Program-made: the position numbers and the translations under genes
Origin: Lentzea atacamensis
GTDB lineage: Bacteria; Actinomycetota; Actinomycetes; Mycobacteriales; Pseudonocardiaceae
NCBI RefSeq assembly: GCF_003269295.1
Contig: NZ_QLTT01000011.1
Span: 248,001-312,000 of the forward strand
Direction of reading: 5' to 3'
DNA length: 64,000 bases
Notes under the pieces: generated by a model
Told to the model about the DNA's origin: nothing
Seen by the model: the letters and a program-made list of their open reading frames with translations, nothing else
The model's database searches: none
In this document: piece after piece, positions 49,591 through 57,118 of the stretch
Position numbering within the stretch: the stretch's first letter is position 1
Layout of the letters: each line of letters opens with the position of its first letter

Positions 49591-49663
49591 CCGAAGGCAA
49601 CCGCATCACCCGCCGCGCGTCCACCGAACAGCCGCTGGTGGGCGCGAATGGGGGGTTCGCGAA

Positions 49664-50191
49664 ATGAGACAGGCTGCCGTCCTGTTCGTGCTGGTGCTGC
49701 TGCTGGCCGCATCAGCGGCACCGAGGCACCTGTCGCCCCACGACCAGCGGCAGATCGAGGAGATGGCCCAGCGCTACTTGCAGCACCGCGCGGACAAGGT
49801 CACCAACCGTCCTCAGACGCCCGGCTTCGGTGTGCCCACGACCGACGCGCTGGCCGCCGAGCTCCGCACCGACGAAACCAGGCTCGGCGCCCGCCGCACA
49901 CTGCTCGGCTCTCCGGGGTCCGGGGGCTACTCACGCGCGGAGGTCAACACCAGCCTGTTGCGGCTCAACGTGCCGAATGGCGGCGTCGTCGTCGTTCACC
50001 TCCGCGAGCTGACCCACCTGTACTTCGAGAGGTCCAGATCGGTGACGCACACCAGCTACGGTATGACCCACGTGCTGATCTTCAACAGCACCACCACCGG
50101 CTGGGTCCTTGCGGTCGCCACGCGCCCGCCGCACTCCAAGTGCGGGCTTCCTCCGGAGACGCAGTTCTGCGGTCCCTTGTCAGAGCGATGA
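49664..50191 (+). CDS. Secreted or lipid-free exported hypothetical protein
   Basis: A 175-residue protein with an N-terminal signal or anchor (MRQAAVLFVLVLLLAASAAP). The mature part is basic, includes HDQRQIEEMAQRYLQHRADK and ends in a two-Cys loop (KCGLPPETQFC). The first half is helical and the second half beta-rich (VVVVHLRELTHLYF, THVLIFNSTTTGWVL). A GGGGGG-type ribosome binding site precedes the ATG. No family is recognised. The last 12 bases overlap the SWIM protein gene. Confidence 0.6.
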   Translation: MRQAAVLFVLVLLLAASAAPRHLSPHDQRQIEEMAQRYLQHRADKVTNRPQTPGFGVPTTDALAAELRTDETRLGARRTLLGSPGSGGYSRAEVNTSLLRLNVPNGGVVVVHLRELTHLYFERSRSVTHTSYGMTHVLIFNSTTTGWVLAVATRPPHSKCGLPPETQFCGPLSER

Positions 50192-50605
50192 CATGATCCG
50201 CGCCCGCAGCCTGAGATCCCCGGCAGCCTGCTCGTACAGCAGGTCCCGCAGCACGTCCGCGGGCAGGGCTCTCAGCACGTCCTTCAGCTCCACGTCCTCG
50301 GCATCAGGAGGCGGCACGGTCTCACCCCGGTCCAGCAACACCAGCCCCACGGCAACGCAGTGCTTGCAGAAGAACCCCTCCGACCCGTGCGGACAGCTGC
50401 ACGACCCCACCAGATGCGTGTCCGACCACGAGAGCTCCACCGCGTAGGCCGTGTCGTCACTGCCCCGCACCCGAGCCGCCACGTGCCTGCTGTGCACCCG
50501 CAAGGACAGCACGGCGTCGCGGTAGGTGAGGCCGCGCCAGTACGACTTGGTGCCCGCGCGGTGCAGCAGCAGCTCGGTGGTGAGGGTCGTAGACACGAAG
50601 GTCAT
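50180..50605 (-). CDS. SWIM zinc finger protein
   Basis: A 141-residue protein from the ATG at 50605 (the long upstream frame is Arg/Pro-rich and unlikely to be coding). The SWIM motif C-x-C-x(n)-C-x-H is visible as GSCSCPHGSEGFFCKHCVAVG. A C-terminal helical tail (ELKDVLRALPADVLRDLLYE) follows. SWIM fingers bind zinc and DNA or protein. It is unusually small for this group and lacks the helicase seen in larger members. It is divergent from the GNAT at 50635 with 29 bases between starts. Confidence 0.82.
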   Translation of the reverse strand: MTFVSTTLTTELLLHRAGTKSYWRGLTYRDAVLSLRVHSRHVAARVRGSDDTAYAVELSWSDTHLVGSCSCPHGSEGFFCKHCVAVGLVLLDRGETVPPPDAEDVELKDVLRALPADVLRDLLYEQAAGDLRLRARIMSSL

Positions 50606-50634
50606 CCAACCGGGTGACCCCGGAAAGGACCAAC

Positions 50635-51069
50635 ATGATCGCGATCGGCCCGCTCGTCCCGTCGGACCGCGCCAGGTGGCAGGAGCTCTTCGAGGGCTAC
50701 AACGCCTTCTACGAACGCACGCTGCCGGCGGAAATCTACGACGAGAAGTGGCAGGCGTTCCAGGAGGGCAAAGCCATCCACGCCCTGTGCGCACGCGACG
50801 AGGGCATCATCGTCGGCATCACGCACTTCTTCAAACACTCCAGCACGTCCAGCCAGGACGTCTGCTACCTGCAGGACCTCTTCACCGCCCCCGAGGCGCG
50901 CGGCCGTGGCGTCGGCCGCGCGCTCATCGAGGCGGTGGCCCAGTGGGCGAAACAGCAGGACTGCTGTCGCCTGTACTGGCACACGAAGGAGTCGAACGAG
51001 ACCGCCCGCCGGCTCTACGACCAGGTCGCGGAGAAGACCCCGTTCGTCCACTACCGCATCGTGCTCTAA
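50635..51069 (+). CDS. GNAT family N-acetyltransferase
   Basis: A 144-residue protein: MIAIGPLVPSDRARWQELFE, CYLQDLFTAPEARGRGVGRA (motif A), YWHTKESNETARRLYDQVAE and FVHYRIVL. It is of the compact GNAT type whose helix-strand ending recalls diamine or aminoglycoside acetyltransferases. GGAAAGGA precedes the ATG at 50635. It overlaps the 74-residue gene end by 4 bases. Confidence 0.85.
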   Translation: MIAIGPLVPSDRARWQELFEGYNAFYERTLPAEIYDEKWQAFQEGKAIHALCARDEGIIVGITHFFKHSSTSSQDVCYLQDLFTAPEARGRGVGRALIEAVAQWAKQQDCCRLYWHTKESNETARRLYDQVAEKTPFVHYRIVL

Positions 51070-51290
51070 CGCGCGGTCGCCTCCAGGTCCAGCAACGTCA
51101 CGGCTGCGCGGAAGTACTTGTTGGTGCCCAGATCGCGCACGGTCTTGATGTTGAACGCGGCCTTGAGCTTCTCCGCGTCGCCGGTGCTCACGCCCTGCAA
51201 CGCGTCGACGGGGGCGTCCAGGATCTCGTTGAGCGGGAGGTTCTCGTACTGCTTGTCGAGGAGCATGTCGAGGTTCACAGTGACAGCCAT
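51066..51290 (-). CDS. Small HhH-like conserved protein, 74 residues
   Basis: An AGGAGGT ribosome binding site precedes the ATG at 51290. The sequence is helical with a helix-hairpin-helix-like core: LDAPVDALQGVSTGDAEKL, then AFNIKTVRDLGTNKYFRAA. This core could bind DNA non-specifically, as in RuvA- or topoisomerase-type HhH units. Function is not established. Confidence 0.7.
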   Translation of the reverse strand: MAVTVNLDMLLDKQYENLPLNEILDAPVDALQGVSTGDAEKLKAAFNIKTVRDLGTNKYFRAAVTLLDLEATAR

Positions 51291-51377
51291 GATCTTCTAC
51301 CTCCTGGAATCAGTGCGATCACGCCGATTCTGGTGGTAGATCGCGGACCCCGCAGAACGCGGCGACGCTCCTCGCGA

Positions 51378-51500
51378 TCAGCGCTTGCGCCGCATCACGG
51401 CGACGACGATCACCCCGGCCACCGCGAGCAGCCCGGCCGCCCCCAGCACCAGATCTCCCACGGCGAGGTCGGATTGGGCGAACGTCAGCGCCAGTCGCAT
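51378..51500 (-). CDS. Possible 40-residue membrane peptide
   Basis: The ATG at 51500 is preceded by GGAG at only 2 bases. The peptide has one hydrophobic helix (about residues 14-35) and a basic end (MRRKR), giving a plausible single-pass protein. It is 87 bases upstream of the HhH-like gene, same strand. The short spacing of the ribosome binding site lowers confidence. Confidence 0.4.
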   Translation of the reverse strand: MRLALTFAQSDLAVGDLVLGAAGLLAVAGVIVVAVMRRKR

Positions 51501-51560
51501 GTCTCCAAGCTAGCCCTTGGAGCAACGCGCGCACGAGTTTTGTGTGGGACCGTATGAAGT

Positions 51561-52244
51561 GTGCTGCAAGCCTGTCTGAACGGCTCCCGCACAGCCGAGG
51601 AGCACCCGGCCCTGCCGCTCACCCCCGAGCGGCTGGCCGAGGACGCCGCCGACGTCGCCGCGCTCGGCGTCACCTCGGTGCACATCCACCCGAGAGACGT
51701 CATCGGCGCGCCCACGCTCGTCGGCCCGGAGGTCGCCACGACGATCGCCACGGTGCGGGCCGCCGTGCCGGGCATCGAGATCAGCGTGTCGACGCACGTT
51801 CCCGGCAGCCGCGAGATGCTGATCGGGAGCTGGGCGCCTCTCGCGGCCGGGCGGCCCGACATCGCGAGCGTGCACGTCGGTGATCCCGGCTGGCGGGAGC
51901 TGGCGCAGGCACTGCACCGGGTCAACGTGGGTGTCGAGCTCGTCGTCGAGACCGCGGGTCAGCTCGGTGAGCTGCCTCCGGGTGCCACGCGGATCACCGT
52001 CACGGCGACCGCGGCGACGGCCGAACAACTGCTGCGGGAGGTGGAACCGCTGGGCCTGCCGATCCTGTTGCACGGCAGGGAGAACGACGCCTGGCCGGTC
52101 TTCACCTACGCCGCGAGGCTCGAACACGGCGTCCGCATGGGGCTCGAGGACACGCTGACCATGCCCGACGGGCGGACGGCCAAGAACAACGCCGAGCTGG
52201 TCGCGATGGCCAGGCGCAACCAGAAGGCCAAGGCTCCCGGCTAG
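51561..52244 (+). CDS. BKACE-like (DUF849) beta-keto acid cleavage enzyme, short form
   Basis: A 227-residue protein: LQACLNGSRTAEEHPALPLT at the start, the metal-binding SVHIHPRD (H-x-H), ISVSTHVPGS, ILLHGRENDAW and a C-terminal VRMGLEDTLTMPDGRTAKNN. BKACE enzymes condense a beta-keto acid with acetyl-CoA to exchange acyl groups. This copy is shorter than the usual 270-300 residues, mainly in the middle. The GTG start has no clear ribosome binding site. It overlaps the convergent ACT protein by 4 bases. Confidence 0.78.
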   Translation: MLQACLNGSRTAEEHPALPLTPERLAEDAADVAALGVTSVHIHPRDVIGAPTLVGPEVATTIATVRAAVPGIEISVSTHVPGSREMLIGSWAPLAAGRPDIASVHVGDPGWRELAQALHRVNVGVELVVETAGQLGELPPGATRITVTATAATAEQLLREVEPLGLPILLHGRENDAWPVFTYAARLEHGVRMGLEDTLTMPDGRTAKNNAELVAMARRNQKAKAPG

Positions 52245-52909
52245 TCGGGCAGAACGACCGCGACGATCCCCGCCAGGTGGGCCAGCCGCGCGACCTCGGC
52301 CGCACGGAACATCGGCCCGCCGGGACGTCCGACGACCAGCACCCGGTCGGGCTTGCCCAGCGGCGTCGCGGCCAGCTCGGTGCCCAGTTCGCGCCAGGGC
52401 TCCGGCACCCACTCCTCCTCGCCGTCGAGCACGGTGGCGCGCTCCAGCGGGAACCACGGGGCGTCGGCCATCCGCGTCTCGGGAGCCGCGGAGGACGCGG
52501 TCAGCCGGTTGATCCCGGTGCCCTCCGGCCCTACGACCACGGCCCATCCGGCGCGGATGATCTTCGGGACGCCCTCGGTGAAGATCTCGAGGCCCTTGTG
52601 CGGCACCTCTGCGACTTCCTCGACGAGCTCCAGCTCGCGGTGGGTGTCGAGAATGCCCGCGTACGGGCGCACGGCGTCGACCTCGACGCCCTCGACGGAC
52701 TCGGCCGCGGTGATCAACGTGTCGGGCAGGCGGCCGGAGGGGAGCTCCACCACCAGGTCGTCGATGGCCAGGCCGGAACCGCGTTCCACCACGTCGACGC
52801 TGAGTATGTCCGCCCCGATCTCGCCCAAAGCCGTTGCGACCGCGCCGAGGGTGCCGGGACGGTCCGGGAGCTGGACCCGGATCAGGAACGACAAGGTGAA
52901 CGCCTCCAT
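52241..52909 (-). CDS. ACT domain protein, Rv3013-like
   Basis: A 222-residue protein. Residues 6-75 form an ACT domain (LIRVQLPDRPGTLGAVATAL, ADILSVDVVERG). The C-terminal region (VVGPEGTGINRLTASS, PDRVLVVGRPGGPMFRAAEV) looks like a second regulatory or GAF-like unit. Amino-acid binding is likely. In M. tuberculosis the same gene lies between ligA and gatC on the opposite strand to both, exactly as here. Confidence 0.82.
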   Translation of the reverse strand: MEAFTLSFLIRVQLPDRPGTLGAVATALGEIGADILSVDVVERGSGLAIDDLVVELPSGRLPDTLITAAESVEGVEVDAVRPYAGILDTHRELELVEEVAEVPHKGLEIFTEGVPKIIRAGWAVVVGPEGTGINRLTASSAAPETRMADAPWFPLERATVLDGEEEWVPEPWRELGTELAATPLGKPDRVLVVGRPGGPMFRAAEVARLAHLAGIVAVVLPD

Positions 52910-53124
52910 AGCTCGTGCGCGTGACCCCGCGTCTCGCGCCGTTGCCGGTCGGTGATTCTCGCAGACGCATCCTCAATGCATGACCCGCTGTCCGCGTTGC
53001 GGAACGGTTAAGTTGAGACGTCGGTCAAAGTCCCGCGCGGCAACCCGTTCGAAGGCGCGCCTGACCAGCCCATAGACTCACGGGGTTCCCGATTCGAATC
53101 CCGACCCTACGGGGGTTGACAGGA

Positions 53125-53424
53125 GTGCCCAGCATCTCCCGCGACGAGGTCGCGCACCTGGCGAAGCTCGCCAGGCTGGCCGTCACCGAGGACGAGCTCG
53201 ACTTGTTCGCCGGCCAGCTCGACGTGATCCTCCAGTCGGTGGCCACGGTTGGCGACATCGCCACGGCCGACATCCCACCGACGTCGCACGCCGTTCCGCT
53301 GACCAACGTCTTCCGCGAGGACGTGGTCCGTCCGAGCCTCGGTCAGCAGCAGGCGCTCTCAGGCGCTCCTGAAGCCGAGGACGGCCGGTTCCGCGTGCCC
53401 CGCATCCTGGGTGAGGAAGCATGA
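53125..53424 (+). CDS. gatC: Aspartyl/glutamyl-tRNA amidotransferase subunit C
   Basis: A 99-residue protein: MPSISRDEVAHLAKLARLAV, ELDLFAGQLDVIL, and the C-terminal PLTNVFREDVVRPSLG typical of GatC. It wraps around GatA and GatB. The GTG at 53125 gives the standard N-terminus; a TTG three codons earlier is possible. A TAGACT at 53073-53078 may be the -10 of the gat operon. It overlaps gatA by 4 bases. Confidence 0.93.
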   Translation: MPSISRDEVAHLAKLARLAVTEDELDLFAGQLDVILQSVATVGDIATADIPPTSHAVPLTNVFREDVVRPSLGQQQALSGAPEAEDGRFRVPRILGEEA

Positions 53425-54905
53425 CCAACGACCTGATCCACGCCACCGCGGCCGAGCTCGCCGCGAAGATCCACAGCGGTGAGGTCTCCAGCGTCGAGGT
53501 CACGCAGGCTCACCTGGACCGCATCGCAGAGACCGACGGGAAGGTCAACGCCTTCCTGCACGTCGACGCCGAGGGCGCGCTCGCGCAGGCCCGCAAGGTC
53601 GACGCCGACGTCAAGGCCGGCAAGGTCGTGTCGCCGCTGGCGGGCGTGCCGCTGGCGCTCAAGGACGTCATGACCACCGAGGGCGTGCCGACCACGGTCG
53701 GTTCCAAGATCCTCGAGGGCTGGCTGCCGCCCTACGACGCCACGGTGACCCGCAAGCTCAAGGAAGCCGGCGTCGTCATCCTCGGCAAGACGAACATGGA
53801 CGAGTTCGCCATGGGTTCGTCTACCGAGAACTCGGCGTACGGCCCCACGCACAACCCGTGGGACCTCGACCGCATCCCCGGCGGCTCCGGCGGTGGCTCG
53901 TCCGCCGCGCTGGCCGCCCACCAGGCGCCGCTCGCGATCGGCACCGACACCGGTGGCTCGATCCGCCAGCCCGGCGCGGTCACCGGCACCGTCGGCGTGA
54001 AGCCGACCTACGGCGGTGTCAGCCGCTACGGCCTCGTCGCGTTCTCCTCCAGCCTCGACCAGGCCGGTCCGTGTGCGCGCACGGTGCTCGACGCCGCGCT
54101 GCTGCACGAGATCATCGCCGGCCACGACGAGATGGACTCCACCTCGATCAACGAGCCGGTGCCCGCCGTGGTCGCGGCGGCTCGCGAGGGCCTGAACGGC
54201 GACCTGTCCGGTGTGCGCGTCGGTGTCGTCACGCAGTTCCAGGGCGAGGGCTACCAGCCGGGTGTGCTGCGCAGCTTCCAGGCCGCCGTGTCGCAGCTCA
54301 AGGAGCTGGGCGCGGAGATCGCGGACGTGTCGTGCCCGAGCTTCGACTACGCGCTGCCCGCCTACTACCTCATCGCGCCGAGCGAGTGCTCGTCGAACCT
54401 CGCCCGGTTCGACGCCATGCGCTACGGCCTGCGCGTCGGCGACGACGGCACGCGCAGCACCGAGGAGGTCATGTCGCTGACCCGCGAGGCGGGCTTCGGC
54501 GACGAGGTGAAGCGCCGCATCATGATCGGCACGTACGCGCTGTCGTCCGGCTACTACGACGCGTACTACGGCTCGGCGCAGAAGGTGCGCACGCTGATCA
54601 CGCGGGACTTCCAGAAGGCGTTCGCGACGTTCGACGTGCTCATCTCGCCGACCACGCCGACCACGGCGTTCAAGATCGGTGAGCGTGCGAACGACCCGAT
54701 CGCCATGTACAAGGCGGACCTCTGCACGATTCCCGCGAACCTCGCGGGAACCCCGGCGATGAGCGTCCCGAGCGGTCTGTCCGATGAGGACGGTCTGCCG
54801 GTCGGCCTGCAGATCATGGCTCCGGCGCTGCAGGACCACCGCATGTACCGCGTCGCCGCGGCGTACGAGGCCGCGCGTGGCGCGTTCGGAGGTCCGTCGC
54901 TGTGA
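53421..54905 (+). CDS. gatA: Aspartyl/glutamyl-tRNA amidotransferase subunit A
   Basis: A 494-residue amidase-signature protein with Lys81 (LALKDVMTTEG), cis-Ser156 (GGSGGGSSAAL) and Ser180 (GTDTGGSIRQPG) as the catalytic triad. It hydrolyses glutamine to supply ammonia for converting Glu-tRNA(Gln) and Asp-tRNA(Asn). Normal length. The start overlaps gatC (ATGA), and the end overlaps the 65-residue gene (GTGA). Confidence 0.96.
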   Translation: MTNDLIHATAAELAAKIHSGEVSSVEVTQAHLDRIAETDGKVNAFLHVDAEGALAQARKVDADVKAGKVVSPLAGVPLALKDVMTTEGVPTTVGSKILEGWLPPYDATVTRKLKEAGVVILGKTNMDEFAMGSSTENSAYGPTHNPWDLDRIPGGSGGGSSAALAAHQAPLAIGTDTGGSIRQPGAVTGTVGVKPTYGGVSRYGLVAFSSSLDQAGPCARTVLDAALLHEIIAGHDEMDSTSINEPVPAVVAAAREGLNGDLSGVRVGVVTQFQGEGYQPGVLRSFQAAVSQLKELGAEIADVSCPSFDYALPAYYLIAPSECSSNLARFDAMRYGLRVGDDGTRSTEEVMSLTREAGFGDEVKRRIMIGTYALSSGYYDAYYGSAQKVRTLITRDFQKAFATFDVLISPTTPTTAFKIGERANDPIAMYKADLCTIPANLAGTPAMSVPSGLSDEDGLPVGLQIMAPALQDHRMYRVAAAYEAARGAFGGPSL

Positions 54906-55099
54906 ACATCAAGAAGGCAAGGGGCTTCCTCGGCCTCGCCGGCGCCGTGGCAGGAGCCGTGGGAGCGTTCTCGGGCTTCAAGGCCGCCCGTGCGAAGAAG
55001 GACAAGCTGGCCCTGGCGAACGCGATCGCCAGCATCGCCGTGGCGGTCACCGGTGCGGCGCTGGCCGTTCGTGCTCTGCGGAAGGACGAGTTGGCATGA
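54902..55099 (+). CDS. 65-residue small membrane-associated protein inside the gat operon
   Basis: The GTG at 54902 overlaps the gatA stop and its own stop overlaps the gatB ATG, so translation is coupled on both sides. Two Ala/Gly-rich hydrophobic segments (GFLGLAGAVAGAVGAFSGF, ANAIASIAVAVTGAALAVRAL) are separated by a basic loop (KAARAKKDK). This is a likely hairpin membrane protein. No known GatCAB subunit looks like this, and the mycobacterial operon has other genes here. Function unknown. Confidence 0.7.
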   Translation: MNIKKARGFLGLAGAVAGAVGAFSGFKAARAKKDKLALANAIASIAVAVTGAALAVRALRKDELA

Positions 55100-56598
55100 C
55101 CTCTCTGGTTGAGCTGATGGACTACGACGAGGTCATCGAGAAGTACGACCCCGTCCTGGGCCTCGAGGTGCACGTCGAGCTGCACACCAACACGAAGATG
55201 TTCTGCGGCTGCGCCAACGAGTTCGGCGGCGAGCCGAACACGCACACCTGCCCGACGTGCCTGGGCCTGCCGGGCTCGCTGCCGGTGGTGAACGGCAAGG
55301 CCGTCGAGTCCGCGATCCGCATCGGCCTCGCGCTGAACTGCGAGATCGCCGAGTGGTGCCGGTTCGCCAGGAAGAACTACTTCTACCCGGACATGCCGAA
55401 GAACTTCCAGACGTCGCAGTACGACGAGCCGATCGCCTTCAACGGCTGGCTCGACGTGACGCTGGACGACGGCGAGGTCATCCGCGTCGAGATCGAGCGC
55501 GCGCACATGGAGGAGGACACGGGCAAGTCGCTGCACGTCGGCGGCGCCACCGGTCGCATCCACGGCGCGGAGCACTCGCTGCTCGACTACAACCGCGCCG
55601 GCGTGCCGCTGATCGAGATCGTCACGAAGATGATCCCGGGCACCGGCAGGCGCGCCCCCGAGGTCGCCCGCGCGTACGTCACGGCACTGCGCGACCTGCT
55701 CAAGGCGCTCGACGTGTCCGACGTCCGCATGGACCAGGGCTCGCTGCGCTGCGACGCGAACGTCTCGCTCACGCCGAAGACCACCGGCGAGCTGGGCACC
55801 CGCACCGAGACCAAGAACGTCAACTCGCTGCGCAGCGTCGAGCGCGCCGTCCGCTTCGAGATGACGCGCCAGGCCGCGGTGCTGGCCTCCGGCGGCACGG
55901 TCACCCAGGAGACCCGTCACTTCGACGAGTCCTCCGGCTCGACGTCGCCCGGCCGCAAGAAGGAGACGGCGGAGGACTACCGCTACTTCCCGGAGCCCGA
56001 CCTGGTCCCGATCGCGCCGTCGCGCGAGTGGGTCGAGGAGCTCCGCGGCACCCTGCCCGAGCTCCCCTGGGAGCGCCGCGCGCGCATCCAGAAGGACTGG
56101 AACCTCACCGACGAGGTGCTGCGCGACCTGGTCAACGCCGGCGCGCTGGACCTCATCGAGGCCACCGTCGTGGCGGGAGCGAAGCCGGACGAGGCCCGCT
56201 CCTGGTGGGTGTCGTACCTCGCGCAGCAGGCCAACACCCGCGGCGTCGAGCTGTCCGACCTGCCCATCACCCCGGGCCAGGTGGCGAGGGTGATCGAGCT
56301 GGTGAACACGAACGCGCTGACCAACAAGCTCGCCCGCGAGGCCGTCAACGGCGTCCTCGAAGGCGAAGGCTCCCCGGACGAGGTCGTGGAGAAGCGCGGC
56401 CTCAAGGTCGTCTCGGACGACACGGCGCTGGAGAAGGCCGTCGACGAGGCCCTCGCCGCCCAGCCGGACGTCGCGCAGAAGATCCGCGACGGCAAGGTCC
56501 AGGCGGCCGGTGCCATCGTCGGCGCGGTCATGAAGGCCACGAAGGGCCAGGCCGACGCGGCCCGCGTGCGCGAGATCGTGCTCGCACGCTGCTCCTAG
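55096..56598 (+). CDS. gatB: Aspartyl/glutamyl-tRNA amidotransferase subunit B
   Basis: A 500-residue protein: the cradle domain DPVLGLEVHVELHTNTKMFC, zinc-finger cysteines (CGCANEF ... CPTCLG), SLRCDANVSL, the GTRTETKNVNSLR signature, and a C-terminal YqeY-like tail (EKAVDEALAAQPDV). It binds the misacylated tRNA and performs the kinase step. It is the last gene of the operon, followed by a strong terminator. Confidence 0.96.
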   Translation: MTSLVELMDYDEVIEKYDPVLGLEVHVELHTNTKMFCGCANEFGGEPNTHTCPTCLGLPGSLPVVNGKAVESAIRIGLALNCEIAEWCRFARKNYFYPDMPKNFQTSQYDEPIAFNGWLDVTLDDGEVIRVEIERAHMEEDTGKSLHVGGATGRIHGAEHSLLDYNRAGVPLIEIVTKMIPGTGRRAPEVARAYVTALRDLLKALDVSDVRMDQGSLRCDANVSLTPKTTGELGTRTETKNVNSLRSVERAVRFEMTRQAAVLASGGTVTQETRHFDESSGSTSPGRKKETAEDYRYFPEPDLVPIAPSREWVEELRGTLPELPWERRARIQKDWNLTDEVLRDLVNAGALDLIEATVVAGAKPDEARSWWVSYLAQQANTRGVELSDLPITPGQVARVIELVNTNALTNKLAREAVNGVLEGEGSPDEVVEKRGLKVVSDDTALEKAVDEALAAQPDVAQKIRDGKVQAAGAIVGAVMKATKGQADAARVREIVLARCS

Positions 56599-56617
56599 AT
56601 ACATAATCGAAGCAAAA

Positions 56618-56659
56618 ATCACAAAGGGTCACCTGTTTGTGCAGGTGGCCCTTTGTGAT
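56618..56659 (+). terminator. Terminator after gatB
   Basis: ATCACAAAGGGTCACCTG and CAGGTGGCCCTTTGTGAT form an 18-bp stem (one G-U) with a 6-base loop, 20 bases after the gatB stop. It is a very stable terminator. Confidence 0.85.
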
Positions 56660-56783
56660 CTTAGGCCGACCGAGTGGCTGTTAGCTAAATGAGACGTATA
56701 CCCGTAGCCGTGTGTGCGACTCTTTCTGACGCACCCATCTGGGGGGATGGGAAGTAAATAGTCCAAACGAGGGGGGAAACCTC

Positions 56784-57035
56784 ATGACCACCCAGCGTGA
56801 AGGCTTCTTGGGTGACATCCTGGACAAGGTCAAGGACCTGATCACGGATGACGAGACCCAGGACCCGAAGACCCCGCCGCAGGAAGACCCGCCGCTGACC
56901 CCGCAGTGCTGCGGCATGCCTCCGGGGCACCCGTTGGTCGGCGAGCCGCGGTTGGTCTCCGAGGGTCCGGTCGAGCACGACAAGGACTGCCCGAACCACC
57001 CTGACAACCTGACCACGGAAGAAGTGGCCAGCTAG
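56784..57035 (+). CDS. 83-residue acidic protein with Cys/His C-terminus, upstream of a CHAT protease
   Basis: The N-terminus (MTTQREGFLGDILDKVKDLI) is an amphipathic helix. An acidic, Pro-rich linker (DDETQDPKTPPQEDPPL) and a C-terminal half with three Cys and three His (QCCGMPPGHP ... HDKDCPNHPDN) follow, possibly a small metal site. A GAGGGGG ribosome binding site precedes the ATG. A hairpin separates it from the TPR-CHAT gene. The pairing suggests substrate or partner, but that is inference; no family is recognised. Confidence 0.65.
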   Translation: MTTQREGFLGDILDKVKDLITDDETQDPKTPPQEDPPLTPQCCGMPPGHPLVGEPRLVSEGPVEHDKDCPNHPDNLTTEEVAS

Positions 57036-57048
57036 TCACGCTGTGCGT

Positions 57049-57085
57049 TGTCCTCCAGCCGGTGTCAGCGCCTGGTTGGAGGACA
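57049..57085 (+). terminator. Hairpin between the 83-residue gene and the CHAT gene
   Basis: TGTCCTCCAGCC and GGTTGGAGGACA form a 12-bp stem (one G-U) with a 13-base loop, 14 bases after the first gene's stop. It is likely a partial terminator lowering CHAT expression relative to the small protein. Confidence 0.55.
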
Positions 57086-57118
57086 GCGCCATTCGGGTGC
57101 ATGTGGTGTGATGATCAC

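Noticed and set aside
53040..53124. Possible tRNA T-arm (GATTCGAATC near 53090)
   Set aside because: No acceptor stem, anticodon arm or CCA-compatible end can be folded around it. It is most likely part of the gat promoter region.
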